Assembly: GCF_014269395.1 (NCBI RefSeq)
Contig: NZ_JACOGK010000006.1
Location: 37,443 to 101,442, forward strand
Direction of reading: 5' to 3'
Source: Megasphaera hominis
GTDB taxonomy: Bacteria > Bacillota > Negativicutes > Veillonellales > Megasphaeraceae
Length of the DNA: 64,000 bases
The notes under the pieces are model-generated. The model was not told the origin of the DNA. It saw only the letters and a list, made by a program, of their open reading frames with translations, and did not search any database. Of this stretch, positions 25,479 to 34,054 are shown one piece after another; the stretch's first letter is position 1, and each line of letters opens with the position of its first letter. The translations under genes and the position numbers were made by a program.

Positions 25479-26300
25479 TTATTCAGCATATAGTTCCCGA
25501 TTACGTTTGACGATATCCATAATAAGGTTCGCCGTTTCCTCTATGGCTTTAGACGATACGTCGATAACCGGGCAGTGAAGGCGCCGCATGACACTGCGGG
25601 CATACGTTAATTCTTCGTTGATGCGGTCAATATTGGCATAGCTGGCATTGGCGTCGAGGCCCATACTGCGCAGCCGTTCACTACGGATAAAATTCAGCTT
25701 GAAGGGATCAATGATCAGGCCCACGACTTTGCGGGCCGGAATCTGGAACAGTTCCGGTGGCAGGGCCACTTCCGGCACCAAGGGCAGGTTAGCCGCTTTG
25801 ATCCGCTTATGAGCCAAGTACATGGATAAAGGCGTTTTAGATGTACGCGAAACGCCGACGATGACGATATCCGCTTTCAGGAAACCTACAGGGTTCTTGC
25901 CATCATCATATTTTACGGCAAATTCAATGGCTTCTACGCGTTTGAAGTATTCCTCATCGAGGCGGTGAATCATACCGGCTTTCATAGTCGGCTCTGTAGA
26001 AGCAATCTGTCCTATCCCTGCGAGCATCGGGCCGATAATATCGACAACGGTAATCTTCCGTCCTTCTGTCAGCGTCTGTAAGCGCCGCCGCAAAACCGGA
26101 GAAATGATGGTATAGCAGATCATGGCATTATTTTCTTCTGCTTTTTTTACAATATCGTCTATCTGCTGTTCCGAACGTATATATGGAATACGTACAATGT
26201 TAAACTCCTCCTGATTGTACTGGCTGGCAGCAGCCCGGGCCACGCGTTCTGCCGTTTCTCCCAGTGAATCAGAACAAGCATACACTATGGGTTTATCCAC
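25479..26300 (-). CDS. ppsR: PEP synthase / PPDK regulatory protein (kinase-pyrophosphorylase, DUF299)
   Basis: 273 residues, the normal family length. Family blocks are 'VYACSDSLGETAERVARAA' at the N-terminus and the P-loop 'GVSRTSKT' at 149-156, followed by 'PLSMYLAHKRIKAANLPLVPE'. These bifunctional proteins inactivate PEP synthase or pyruvate phosphate dikinase by ADP-dependent phosphorylation of a Thr next to the catalytic His and reactivate it by phosphate-dependent removal. The target here should be PpsA, encoded just upstream. Its start directly abuts the ccpN-like gene, the same pairing as yqzB(ccpN)-yqfL in Bacillus. Confidence 0.93.
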   Translation of the reverse strand: MDKPIVYACSDSLGETAERVARAAASQYNQEEFNIVRIPYIRSEQQIDDIVKKAEENNAMICYTIISPVLRRRLQTLTEGRKITVVDIIGPMLAGIGQIASTEPTMKAGMIHRLDEEYFKRVEAIEFAVKYDDGKNPVGFLKADIVIVGVSRTSKTPLSMYLAHKRIKAANLPLVPEVALPPELFQIPARKVVGLIIDPFKLNFIRSERLRSMGLDANASYANIDRINEELTYARSVMRRLHCPVIDVSSKAIEETANLIMDIVKRNRELYAE

Positions 26301-26942
26301 TTACGATCTCCTCCCTAATCCGCATTCTACAAAGAGGCGGGTAATATTGGTCTTAGAAATTCTGCCTACAATATGTAATTCCTTGCGATCTTCCTGTTCC
26401 CGGTTCAAGACGTTCACGACAGGCAGGCAATCCACTTCGTATTCCATCAGCCGTTGCGCCGCTACCAGTGCCTGTTCTTCCGGTTCTACATAGATGAGCT
26501 TACTGGCCGGGGTCATTACCATGCGTACAGGTAACGAGCGCAGGTCATTATTTCCCAGGGCCGTTCGCAGCAGGTCCTTCCGGGACACGACGCCGACCAG
26601 GATGTTGTCATTGGCAACGAATACGGTTCCTACATCTTCTGTAAACATGGCGATTACGGCATCATACGCGCTGGTATGTTCACCTACGACAACAGGCTGG
26701 GACAGGCACGACTCCACTTTAATATCTGTAATCACGCGGGACAGCAGATCTTTTTCCTTATTGCCTGTAAAGAAATAGCCCAATTTCGGGCGGGCATCAA
26801 TGAGGCCCAGCATTGTCAGAATAGCCAGATCAGAGCGCAGCGCAGCACGCGTTACATGCAATTTGGCCGCAATGTGTTGTCCCGTAATCGGGCTTTGTTC
26901 CTTGACAATATTCAAAATCGTTTCCTGGCGTTCCGATAACAT
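26301..26942 (-). CDS. ccpN: CcpN-like repressor: HTH plus two CBS domains
   Basis: 213 residues. An N-terminal helix-turn-helix (about 5-55, 'RQETILNIVKEQSPITGQHI' to 'TRAALRSDLAIL') is followed by two CBS domains (about 75-130 and 138-200) that would bind adenine nucleotides. This is the architecture of CcpN (YqzB), which represses gluconeogenic genes in Bacillus and senses ATP/ADP. Here it lies between ppsA and ppsR, so control of PEP synthesis is the natural inference. Three GTATA palindromes in the upstream region overlap its own promoter, suggesting autoregulation. The AGGAGGTG site confirms the start. Confidence 0.85.
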   Translation of the reverse strand: MLSERQETILNIVKEQSPITGQHIAAKLHVTRAALRSDLAILTMLGLIDARPKLGYFFTGNKEKDLLSRVITDIKVESCLSQPVVVGEHTSAYDAVIAMFTEDVGTVFVANDNILVGVVSRKDLLRTALGNNDLRSLPVRMVMTPASKLIYVEPEEQALVAAQRLMEYEVDCLPVVNVLNREQEDRKELHIVGRISKTNITRLFVECGLGRRS

Positions 26943-26977
26943 GTTCTCCGTTCACCTCCTGCGTATCAATAATTTGG

Positions 26978-27061
26978 TTGTATACAATAATAAGTATATA
27001 CTATCTCTTCCATATACACAATAAATACCTGCCTGATATAGAAAAATAAGATAGTATACAA
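26978..27061 (-). promoter_or_regulatory. ccpN promoter with palindromic candidate operators
   Basis: On the minus strand TTGTGT (27016-27021) and TATACT (26993-26998) are spaced by 17 bases. Two perfect 10-base palindromes, AGTATATACT (26993-27002, covering the -10 box) and TTGTATACAA (26978-26987, around the start site), and a third GTATAC core at 27054-27059 share the same half-site. They are candidate binding sites for the CcpN-like protein. Confidence 0.55.
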
Positions 27062-27109
27062 ATAAAGACGGATCAAAAGAATAGCCTAATACTCTTGATC
27101 CGTCTTTTT
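27062..27109 (-). terminator. Terminator of ppsA
   Basis: A 16-base imperfect stem (27064-27079 with 27092-27107) lies beyond the ppsA stop; TTTATTTG follows on the minus strand and a T run on the plus strand. Confidence 0.75.
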
Positions 27110-27121
27110 TATGTCATTCTG

Positions 27122-29527
27122 TTACCACGTATAATCTTCGGTATCAGCACGGCCTTTGCCGGTGAGGGAATCCATAAGTATCCGCTGTTCTATCTGTGCT
27201 ACATTCTTTCTGGTCGCAACGACCGCATCGGGGTTAACCGATACAGAATCGATGCCACTCTTGACGAGGAATTCCGTAAAGTCCGGATATACACTCGGTG
27301 CCTGGCCACAAATAGAAACGGTCTTGCCGTCTTTATGTGCCACATTGATCAAATGACGGATAGCTCTCTTTACTGCCAGGTTCCGTTCATCAAAGAGCGG
27401 TGCTACCGTATCGTTATCACGATCGCAGCCCATGATGAGCATGGTCAAATCGTTGGAGCCAATGGAATAGCCATCGACGAATTTATTGAACTGGTCAGCC
27501 AGAATGATGTTGGAAGGAATTTCAGCCATGAGCCAAACTTTAAAGTCCGGTCCGCGATGCAAGCCTTCTTCGTCCATGATCTTAACGACCTTTTCCATTT
27601 CGTCGACGCGGCGGCAGAACGGAATCATGACGTTCAGATTCTTGAAGCCGAATTCTTCCCGTACTTTGCGGACAGCCTTGATTTCCAGTTTGAAGGCTTC
27701 GATGTACTTAGGATCGTAGTAGCGCGATGCCCCACGCCAGCCGAGGAGAGCGCTGCTTTCCTGTGGTTCGTATTTGTCGCCACCTTTAAGGTTGCGGTAT
27801 TCGCTCGATTTGAAATCGCTAAAGCGCAGCGTTACCGGGCGCGGTGCCAAGGCCTGGCATACTTTACGCATGCCGTCAGCCAGCTGGTCTACGACGCGTT
27901 CGGGATGACCGATTTCGATGAGATACAAGGGATGTTCATGAATGAAGGTCGTCCAAATGAATTCTTCACGCATGAGGCCAATGCCGTCGCACGGCAGAAC
28001 GCCATATTTTTCAGCCAAATCGGGGTTGCCCAGATTCATATAAATCTTCGTCCCTGTAATAGGAGCCGCTTCAGCAGCTACGACCGTTGCACCGGCAGCA
28101 GGAGCTGCGGCAGCCGGTTTGACAATATCGGCTACAACGCCTTCGTAGACGATACCATTTGTTGCGTCAATCGTAATTTCCTGGCCATCCTGAATGGTCG
28201 TCGTCGCTTCCTGGCTGCGGCTCTTCGTACCGACGATGCAAGGGATACCGAGTTCACGGCTGACAATAGAAGCGTGGCAGGTCATACCACCGGCATCGGT
28301 AACGATGGCTTTGGCTTTCTTCATGGCCGGTACCCAGTCTGGAGCTGTCATGGTCGTAACGAGGATTTCGCCGTCTTTGAATTCGGCAATCTTCGCCGGA
28401 TCGAGAATGACATGGGCTTTGCCTGCTGCGTGTCCCGGGCTGGCCGGAAGACCTTTTACCAAAATGTTGCGTTCTGTTGTCATGGCAACCTGTTCCCCAC
28501 TTTCAGTCTTAGTCTGTTTCTTTTCTTTATTCTTCTTGGACCATACGGTTTCCGGACGGGCCTGGAGAAGCCACAGTTTATTCGTCCGTTCATCGACGCC
28601 CCATTCCATATCCATGTAGCAGCCATAGTGTTCTTCAATGGCTTTGGCGTAGCTGGCCAGTTCACGTACCTGATCATCAGAAATAGCCTGCAGCTTCCGT
28701 TCTGCTTCCGGTACGGGTTGTTCTTCTACGTCGCCCGTTTCTTTGCGGACCAATTTGATGGGTTTATCATTTACCATCTTGGACATAATTTCCAACGTAT
28801 CCTTGTTTACGCGGAAATTATCCGGTGTAACTGTGCCCTGTACGACGTATTCGCCCAGGCCCCAGGCACCTTCAATGGTAATCGTCGAATCATCACCCGT
28901 TACCAGGTCAACCGTAAACATAACGCCGGCAGCCTTGGAGAAGACCATCATCTGGACAGCTGCACTCAGTGCTACAGAGAGGTGATCAAAGCCCTGTTTC
29001 GTACGATAGTAGGTAGCACGATCTGTAAAAGTAGAAGCATAGCATTCTTTTACCTTTTCGATGACCATGTCTGCGCCTTTAACGTTCAGATAGGTATCCT
29101 GCTGGCCGGCAAAGCTGGCATCAGGCAAATCTTCGGCTGTGGCACTGGAACGAACGGCCACAAAGGGATCGCTTTCGCCCATTTTCTTGCCCAGTTCTTC
29201 ATAGCTGGTACGGATGGCATCAGCCAGATCTTTCGGCATTTCCGCATCGCAAATCGCCTTGCGGATGGCAGCTGTAACATCGCGCAGCTGTGTGGAATCT
29301 TCGACGTCCGTCAGGCCTTTTAATAATTCTTTAATCGTCACATCCAGGCCCGTGGCATGCATAAAATGCCGGTACCCTTCAGCCGTCGTTGCAAAGCCAT
29401 ACGGAACAGGCACTTTCGTCTGCGATGTCAATTCGCCCAGAGACGATGATTTTCCCCCAACAAGAGCTACGTCTGCGCGGCGCAGTTCGTCAAACCATAA
29501 CACAAATGCTTTATCTCTGTCCATCAT
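27122..29527 (-). CDS. ppsA: Phosphoenolpyruvate synthase (pyruvate, water dikinase)
   Basis: 801 residues, as expected. The N-terminal ATP-grasp domain includes 'VGGKSSSLGEL', 'VAVRSSATAEDLPDASFAGQ' and 'LLQARPETVW'. The phosphohistidine domain has 'GGMTCHASIVSRELGIPCIVG' as a block, with catalytic H418. The C-terminal PEP-binding barrel has 'GIGLMREEF', 'SIGSNDLTMLIMGCDRDN' and 'SICGQAPS'. It converts pyruvate, ATP and water to PEP, AMP and phosphate in gluconeogenesis. The adjacent PpsR-type regulator supports PpsA rather than a general dikinase. An Ala/Pro-rich linker near residues 476-492 separates the swivelling domain from the barrel. AGGAGG precedes the ATG, and a good promoter lies at 29585-29613. 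Confidence 0.95.
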   Translation of the reverse strand: MMDRDKAFVLWFDELRRADVALVGGKSSSLGELTSQTKVPVPYGFATTAEGYRHFMHATGLDVTIKELLKGLTDVEDSTQLRDVTAAIRKAICDAEMPKDLADAIRTSYEELGKKMGESDPFVAVRSSATAEDLPDASFAGQQDTYLNVKGADMVIEKVKECYASTFTDRATYYRTKQGFDHLSVALSAAVQMMVFSKAAGVMFTVDLVTGDDSTITIEGAWGLGEYVVQGTVTPDNFRVNKDTLEIMSKMVNDKPIKLVRKETGDVEEQPVPEAERKLQAISDDQVRELASYAKAIEEHYGCYMDMEWGVDERTNKLWLLQARPETVWSKKNKEKKQTKTESGEQVAMTTERNILVKGLPASPGHAAGKAHVILDPAKIAEFKDGEILVTTMTAPDWVPAMKKAKAIVTDAGGMTCHASIVSRELGIPCIVGTKSRSQEATTTIQDGQEITIDATNGIVYEGVVADIVKPAAAAPAAGATVVAAEAAPITGTKIYMNLGNPDLAEKYGVLPCDGIGLMREEFIWTTFIHEHPLYLIEIGHPERVVDQLADGMRKVCQALAPRPVTLRFSDFKSSEYRNLKGGDKYEPQESSALLGWRGASRYYDPKYIEAFKLEIKAVRKVREEFGFKNLNVMIPFCRRVDEMEKVVKIMDEEGLHRGPDFKVWLMAEIPSNIILADQFNKFVDGYSIGSNDLTMLIMGCDRDNDTVAPLFDERNLAVKRAIRHLINVAHKDGKTVSICGQAPSVYPDFTEFLVKSGIDSVSVNPDAVVATRKNVAQIEQRILMDSLTGKGRADTEDYTW

Positions 29528-29584
29528 ACCTTACCTCCTGAAACCCTCTAATCATATATGCTTAATGTTACTTATTTCGTATTT

Positions 29585-29613
29585 ATAGTACCCTATTTGT
29601 ATCATATTGTCAA
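29585..29613 (-). promoter_or_regulatory. Promoter of ppsA
   Basis: TTGACA (29608-29613) and TACTAT (29585-29590) are spaced by 17 bases on the minus strand, 58 bases upstream of the start codon. Confidence 0.7.
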
Positions 29614-29623
29614 TGAATTTGTG

Positions 29624-29660
29624 AAAAAAGACATAATACCTTTTTAATGGTATGTCTTTT
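29624..29660 (-). terminator. Orphan terminator-like hairpin in a divergent region
   Basis: Arms AAAAGACAT-AA-TACC and GGTATGTCTTTT pair with a two-base bulge; six T follow on the minus strand. No annotated gene is transcribed toward it, so it may end a small minus-strand RNA from about 29660-29780 or antisense transcription. Confidence 0.5.
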
Positions 29661-29788
29661 ACGGTAAATATCGTACTATTCTAGAAAACTTCCTGGTATT
29701 CTTGTACATCTATTTTAGTTGCCAGACTAGGTGCCGGAACAGCCTCGGGAAGACCGTCAAAATTTGCCCCGGCCCCTATTTGTCCCTA

Positions 29789-29816
29789 TTCACAGAGCGC
29801 ACTGGTGTGTTATAAT
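29789..29816 (+). promoter_or_regulatory. Promoter of the PBP gene
   Basis: TTCACA (29789-29794) and a perfect TATAAT (29811-29816) are spaced by 16 bases, 66 bases upstream of the ATG. Confidence 0.65.
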
Positions 29817-29882
29817 TAGAAATTAGTAAAGCTATATATAATAGAATTAATATGATTACCACAAGGAGTATCAGGAGGAACT

Positions 29883-31934
29883 ATGTATACACCCAGACGC
29901 AGAGCGAAACACGCCAAACATGGCGGACCGCTGCATCGTTTCCGCATGCTGATTGTCTTACTTATCGTCGTCATGGCCGGCCTTGGTTTTGGCTACATCT
30001 TTGCTGCCTATCAAACACTGCCGCCAGTAAGCAACAATATGCGTCCTGCCGTTTCCTCGCAGGTATTCGACCGCCACGGCCGTTTGATCACGACCCTGCA
30101 TTCCGATCAGAACCGCCTGCCTATCGACATCAACAAGGTGCCCCAGAATTTGCAGAACGCCTTTATTGCCGCCGAAGATAATCGTTTTTACGATCACATC
30201 GGTATCGACCCCATCGGCATTCTTCGTGCTATTGTCACCAATCTGACCAACCACGGTATCGCCCAGGGGGGCAGTACGATCACACAGCAGCTGGCTAAGA
30301 ACGCCTTCCTTTCGCAGGAACAGACATTAAAGCGTAAAGTACAGGAAGCCATGCTGGCTTTGGAAATCGAACACAAGTACAGCAAAAAAGAAATTCTGGA
30401 AATGTACATGAACCAAATCTATTTTGGCCAGGGCGCGTACGGTATTCAAACGGCTGCCAAAACGTATTTCAATAAGGACGTCGATCAGCTGTCACTGACG
30501 CAGTGTGCTATGCTCGCCGGGTTACCTAAGAGTCCTAACTATTACTCGCCGTTTAATAATTTGAAAGAAGCTGAAGCCCGTAAAAACGTGGTCCTCGACC
30601 AGATGGCTAAATACGGCTACATTACGACGGCCCAGGCAGAAGAAGCTAAAAAAGCCAGCCTGGAATTGTCCCAAAACAAGCAGACTGCTGCTAACTCCGA
30701 AACAGAATCGTTCATCGATTACGTATCCCAGCAGGTGGCTGCCAAGTACGGCGACGATGCGCTTTACAAGGAAGGCCTGAAGATTTACACGACCTTGGAT
30801 ACAGAAAAGCAGCACGCAGCGGTCAAGGCTATGCGCGATCTGCCTGATAACTACACCGATGCCAACGGCCTGACACAGCCGCAGGGCGCCCTCGTTTCCA
30901 TTGACCCTCAGACCGGTTATATCTTAGCTATGGTCGGCGGCCGTGGCCAGGACAGCTTCAACCGTGCCAGCATGGCAGTCCGCCAGCCCGGTTCGGCCTT
31001 TAAGCCTTTCGTATACCTCACAGCCCTTCAGGATGACATGACCCCTGATTCGACCATGGAAGACAAGAAAGTATCCTATGGCGGCTGGAGTCCGCAGAAC
31101 TCGGAAAAATCTTATGGCGGTACGATGACCCTGCGTCAGGCCCTGGCCCTCTCGGTCAACACCATTGCCGTCCAGCTGGCTGACAAAGTCGGTACAGAAA
31201 AGATCATCAACAATGCCAAGAAGATGGGCATAACAACCCTCGTCGACAAGGGCAGCCCCAATGATAACAACCTGGCCATGGCCCTGGGCGGCCTCACGCG
31301 CGGCGTTACACCCCTGGAAATGGCCAGTGCCTACGGCACCTTCGCCAACAAGGGCGTCCACGTTAAACCGACGGCCATCATCAAGATTCTCGACCGTAAT
31401 GGCAACGTCATTGAAGATAACAGCAACAACAAAGCTGACGCAACGCGGGTTATGTCCGAACGGGAAGCCTATGAAATGACTTCCATGCTCGAAGGCGTCA
31501 TCGATCACGGCACAGGTACGGCCGCTGCCATCGGTCAGCCTGCTGCCGGCAAGACCGGTACGACAGACGATAATAAAGACGCCTGGTTTGTCGGCTATAC
31601 GCCGACCATCGTCACCGCTGTCTGGATTGGCGATGACACTGGTTCCCACAGTCTGGGTGAAGTATACGGCGGCACGATTCCGGCAAGGATCTGGCACGAT
31701 TATATGGTCTCTGCTGTCGATGGGGAATCGACGAAGGACTTCTCCGTACCGGAGGGCATGGCCCGTCAGGCACGGCAGACCGTTTCTGAGCAAAAGACGA
31801 CAACGACGACAAAGACGCAAAAAGAAACACCGAATAAGACGGAAACCAAAACTGCCGATACGGATAAAACCGACACGTCAGATACACAGCGCAGCAAATC
31901 ACAACAGGCTGACAAGAATAACAAGGCCCAGTAG
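29883..31934 (+). CDS. Class A penicillin-binding protein (PBP1A-type)
   Basis: 683 residues. A basic cytoplasmic tail and one helix (about 21-44) anchor it in the inner membrane. The GT51 transglycosylase has 'AAEDNRFYDHIGID' with catalytic E98 and 'GGSTITQQLAKN'. The transpeptidase has S371 in 'PGSAFKPF', 'SVNT' at about 424, and 'KTGTT' at K557. It polymerises and cross-links peptidoglycan outside the inner membrane. The last 65 or so residues are a low-complexity Lys/Thr/Gln/Asp tail common in Firmicute PBP1 proteins. It is a single-gene unit with its own promoter and a strong terminator; the next gene starts 63 bases on. Confidence 0.95.
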   Translation: MYTPRRRAKHAKHGGPLHRFRMLIVLLIVVMAGLGFGYIFAAYQTLPPVSNNMRPAVSSQVFDRHGRLITTLHSDQNRLPIDINKVPQNLQNAFIAAEDNRFYDHIGIDPIGILRAIVTNLTNHGIAQGGSTITQQLAKNAFLSQEQTLKRKVQEAMLALEIEHKYSKKEILEMYMNQIYFGQGAYGIQTAAKTYFNKDVDQLSLTQCAMLAGLPKSPNYYSPFNNLKEAEARKNVVLDQMAKYGYITTAQAEEAKKASLELSQNKQTAANSETESFIDYVSQQVAAKYGDDALYKEGLKIYTTLDTEKQHAAVKAMRDLPDNYTDANGLTQPQGALVSIDPQTGYILAMVGGRGQDSFNRASMAVRQPGSAFKPFVYLTALQDDMTPDSTMEDKKVSYGGWSPQNSEKSYGGTMTLRQALALSVNTIAVQLADKVGTEKIINNAKKMGITTLVDKGSPNDNNLAMALGGLTRGVTPLEMASAYGTFANKGVHVKPTAIIKILDRNGNVIEDNSNNKADATRVMSEREAYEMTSMLEGVIDHGTGTAAAIGQPAAGKTGTTDDNKDAWFVGYTPTIVTAVWIGDDTGSHSLGEVYGGTIPARIWHDYMVSAVDGESTKDFSVPEGMARQARQTVSEQKTTTTTKTQKETPNKTETKTADTDKTDTSDTQRSKSQQADKNNKAQ

Positions 31935-31944
31935 GGCTGCATAA

Positions 31945-31979
31945 AAACCGGGACGGCAGAGCCGTCCCGGTTTTATTTC
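31945..31979 (+). terminator. Terminator of the PBP gene
   Basis: A perfect 13-bp stem (31945-31957 with 31961-31973, loop AGA) followed by TTTTATTTC. Confidence 0.9.
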
Positions 31980-31997
31980 TCACAAAAGAAGAGACCT

Positions 31998-33092
31998 ATG
32001 TTTAATCGCATTGTATTTTTCTGGAAAATAGGCTGTATAGGCGCCCTCTTGGGCTGTGTCAACTGGTTTATGTATCATCAGGGCCTGCCGTTTCTTTCTT
32101 CTTGGTGGACACTGCTGCCCTTCCTGCTCCTGCCTTTTAGCTTTTCCCTGGCTTATAACGCTATTCACGCAGTCCCATCGTGGCTGGAAAAAATATTCGC
32201 CTGGACAGGCGGTTACTGGTTTGTCTTTACCTTGTATTCCTTTTTCTTCGCCCTGCTCTATGGCCTGGCCTTTTTGCTCTGCGCCCTGAGCCGCTCCCTG
32301 TCCCTCTGGCACTTGTACGCGCCCCTTGCTGCACAGGTTCTCTTTGTACTCTGTCTGCTTCTTCTCTGTTACGGTTCATGGCACGCCCTGCACCCGGTCA
32401 CACGGACCGTCACCGTCCAAACAGATAAGCTTACGGCGCCTGTTACCCTGGCGTTTCTCACGGACCTGCATTTAGGACCGCTGCAAAGCAACTGGTATAG
32501 CCGCCGGCTGGTAAAGCGGATCAATGACCTGTCTGCTGACGCGGTCATCTTGGGCGGTGACCTCATCGATGCCCACTTGGACTTTGTCCTCCGCGACGGC
32601 AGCTACCGGGCCTTTGAACAGATCAAAGCACGCCTGGGTACGTACGCCGTTTTTGGCAATCACGACTTTTTTGACGGTGATATCGATCGGGAAGATCAGT
32701 ATTTCTCATCCATCCGCTTCCTGCGTCACGAACAGTGGGAACTGGTCCCCGGTCTGGTACTTACAGGCCTCAATGATTATATCCATTTTCCCTCAGCCAC
32801 CGTTCCCGCCTGTGATCCCGGACAGTTCAATATTCTCATCGATCACGAACCGCTGCGCATCTCCCAGGCAGAAGCAGCCGGGTATGACCTGTATCTGGGC
32901 GGCCATACCCACGCAGGACAGTTCTTCCCCGTTACGGCGATTACGAACCGCCTGTATCAGCTCAACTACGGCAGCCGCTATTTCGGCAAACTCCTGGCTA
33001 TCGTTTCCAGCGGCTACGGTTCATGGGGCATGCCCTTCCGCACAGGCCCGGCACCGGAAATCGTCGTCATCAAGATCAAAGGACGCCCATAA
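31998..33092 (+). CDS. Membrane-anchored metallophosphoesterase (YkuE-like)
   Basis: 364 residues. The first 130 contain four hydrophobic helices. The calcineurin-like phosphoesterase domain follows, with all metal-binding blocks: 'FLTDLHLG' (D156, H158), 'ILGGDLID', 'VFGNHDF' and 'LGGHTHAGQ'. Relatives act on lipid-linked or nucleotide phosphates at the membrane surface; the helix number leaves the side of the membrane uncertain. It is downstream of the PBP gene but beyond a strong terminator and may use read-through or a weak promoter, none of which is clear. A bidirectional terminator follows. The substrate is unknown. Confidence 0.88.
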   Translation: MFNRIVFFWKIGCIGALLGCVNWFMYHQGLPFLSSWWTLLPFLLLPFSFSLAYNAIHAVPSWLEKIFAWTGGYWFVFTLYSFFFALLYGLAFLLCALSRSLSLWHLYAPLAAQVLFVLCLLLLCYGSWHALHPVTRTVTVQTDKLTAPVTLAFLTDLHLGPLQSNWYSRRLVKRINDLSADAVILGGDLIDAHLDFVLRDGSYRAFEQIKARLGTYAVFGNHDFFDGDIDREDQYFSSIRFLRHEQWELVPGLVLTGLNDYIHFPSATVPACDPGQFNILIDHEPLRISQAEAAGYDLYLGGHTHAGQFFPVTAITNRLYQLNYGSRYFGKLLAIVSSGYGSWGMPFRTGPAPEIVVIKIKGRP

Positions 33093-33137
33093 AAAAAGCT
33101 TCAGCCGGTTTTACAACTGCCGGCTGGAGCTTTTTTA
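33091..33137. terminator. Bidirectional terminator between convergent genes
   Basis: Arms at 33092-33108 and 33120-33136 pair almost perfectly, with A/T runs at both ends, so it serves the phosphoesterase gene and the convergent gene at 33145. Confidence 0.88.
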
Positions 33138-33144
33138 TTGCCTT

Positions 33145-33930
33145 TTATTTACGTACCAGCTGCTGGGAAGGGACACAAGCGTCCACTATTTCATTGCCTG
33201 AACGCCAAATCCACTGCTTGTCTGTGTCTTCGAGCCACACGTTGCCATTGCCCTGGCCTGCATCATCAAAGCAGAGCTGCAGGCGGTTAGCAAAGACCAG
33301 GCGCACCGTACCAATATACGTGTCCTGTGACGCTAAGGGATAGTTACACAGGCCCGTAGCATGTTGACGCGCCGTTGCTTCCTCTTCCTGTTGAATGTCG
33401 ACAGACAGAATAGGCTGGCCCAGCAGAGGCGCAAGCAAGGTTTCGCTATCAAATACGGCCAGGCTGCCGCTGCGGCTGCTACGCAGGTTCGCCGGCAGGA
33501 GATTCTTGCTGACGCGGACACTGCTGCTTTCATTGTACAAGATTTCAAAAGTCCCCCTGTCCGTTATGAGCAGCAGCGGTTCATGCACGCGGAAGCGGAC
33601 CGGCATACGCAGGCGCTGGACGAGATCGCGGCCTTCTTCAAGGGAAAAGCGCGTGCCATTAGGCGTATAAAAGAGACTGTTTCCGTCATTTACTTTTAAT
33701 TTATAAAATTCTTCCGCCGGGAAGAGATATTGGCGCTCATCCTTACTATAGGTCATGCAGTCAGGGCCATCCAAAAAGCGTATTCCTTTGAGGGTTGCCC
33801 CTTCTATATCCAGGGCCTGCAGCATGCGTTGCAGCTCGTCCGGATTTTGCCACACTACGGCCCCCCACTGGGACGGATCAAAATACGAATTGATAAAACG
33901 ATCTTTTCCACCAAGTATCTGCACAGGCAT
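33145..33930 (-). CDS. Protein of unknown function
   Basis: I do not recognise this 261-residue protein. It has no signal peptide or membrane helix and looks like a mainly beta-stranded cytoplasmic protein. Visible segments are 'GGKDRFINSYFDPSQWGAVV' near the start, 'DGPDCMTYSKDERQYLFP', and a C-terminal 'GNVWLEDTDKQWIWRSGNEI'. A GAGAGGAAG ribosome binding site precedes the ATG at 33930, and normal codon use and a convergent terminator support a real gene. It stands alone between terminators, so neighbours do not indicate a function. Confidence 0.75.
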   Translation of the reverse strand: MPVQILGGKDRFINSYFDPSQWGAVVWQNPDELQRMLQALDIEGATLKGIRFLDGPDCMTYSKDERQYLFPAEEFYKLKVNDGNSLFYTPNGTRFSLEEGRDLVQRLRMPVRFRVHEPLLLITDRGTFEILYNESSSVRVSKNLLPANLRSSRSGSLAVFDSETLLAPLLGQPILSVDIQQEEEATARQHATGLCNYPLASQDTYIGTVRLVFANRLQLCFDDAGQGNGNVWLEDTDKQWIWRSGNEIVDACVPSQQLVRK

Positions 33931-33980
33931 TCACTTCCTCTCCTCATAAATTAGGACTCATATAGTATTATATCACAACA

Positions 33981-34018
33981 AAAAAATCCCCAGCCAGCAA
34001 ACAATATGCTGGCTGGGG
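33981..34018 (-). terminator. Terminator of the IlvD/Edd gene at 34055
   Basis: A perfect 12-bp stem (33988-33999 with 34007-34018) is followed by seven T on the minus strand. Confidence 0.9.
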
Positions 34019-34054
34019 AACAGGCATCTTCAGAACTGCGGCAGGCGGCGTGAA

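Larger units (their letters stand above)
29528..29882. other. Divergent intergenic region between ppsA and the PBP gene
   Basis: This 355-base region holds the ppsA promoter (29585-29613), a terminator-like hairpin (29624-29660) and the PBP promoter (29789-29816). About 130 bases between the hairpin and the PBP promoter contain no convincing open reading frame. Confidence 0.7.

Noticed and set aside
27095..29323. 742-residue open frame on the plus strand
   Set aside because: It lies antisense to ppsA, which has all catalytic motifs. The translation is rich in Phe, Arg, Cys and His and matches no family; it has no ribosome binding site.
30924..31820. 298-residue open frame on the minus strand
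   Set aside because: It is antisense to the PBP transpeptidase domain; no recognisable protein.
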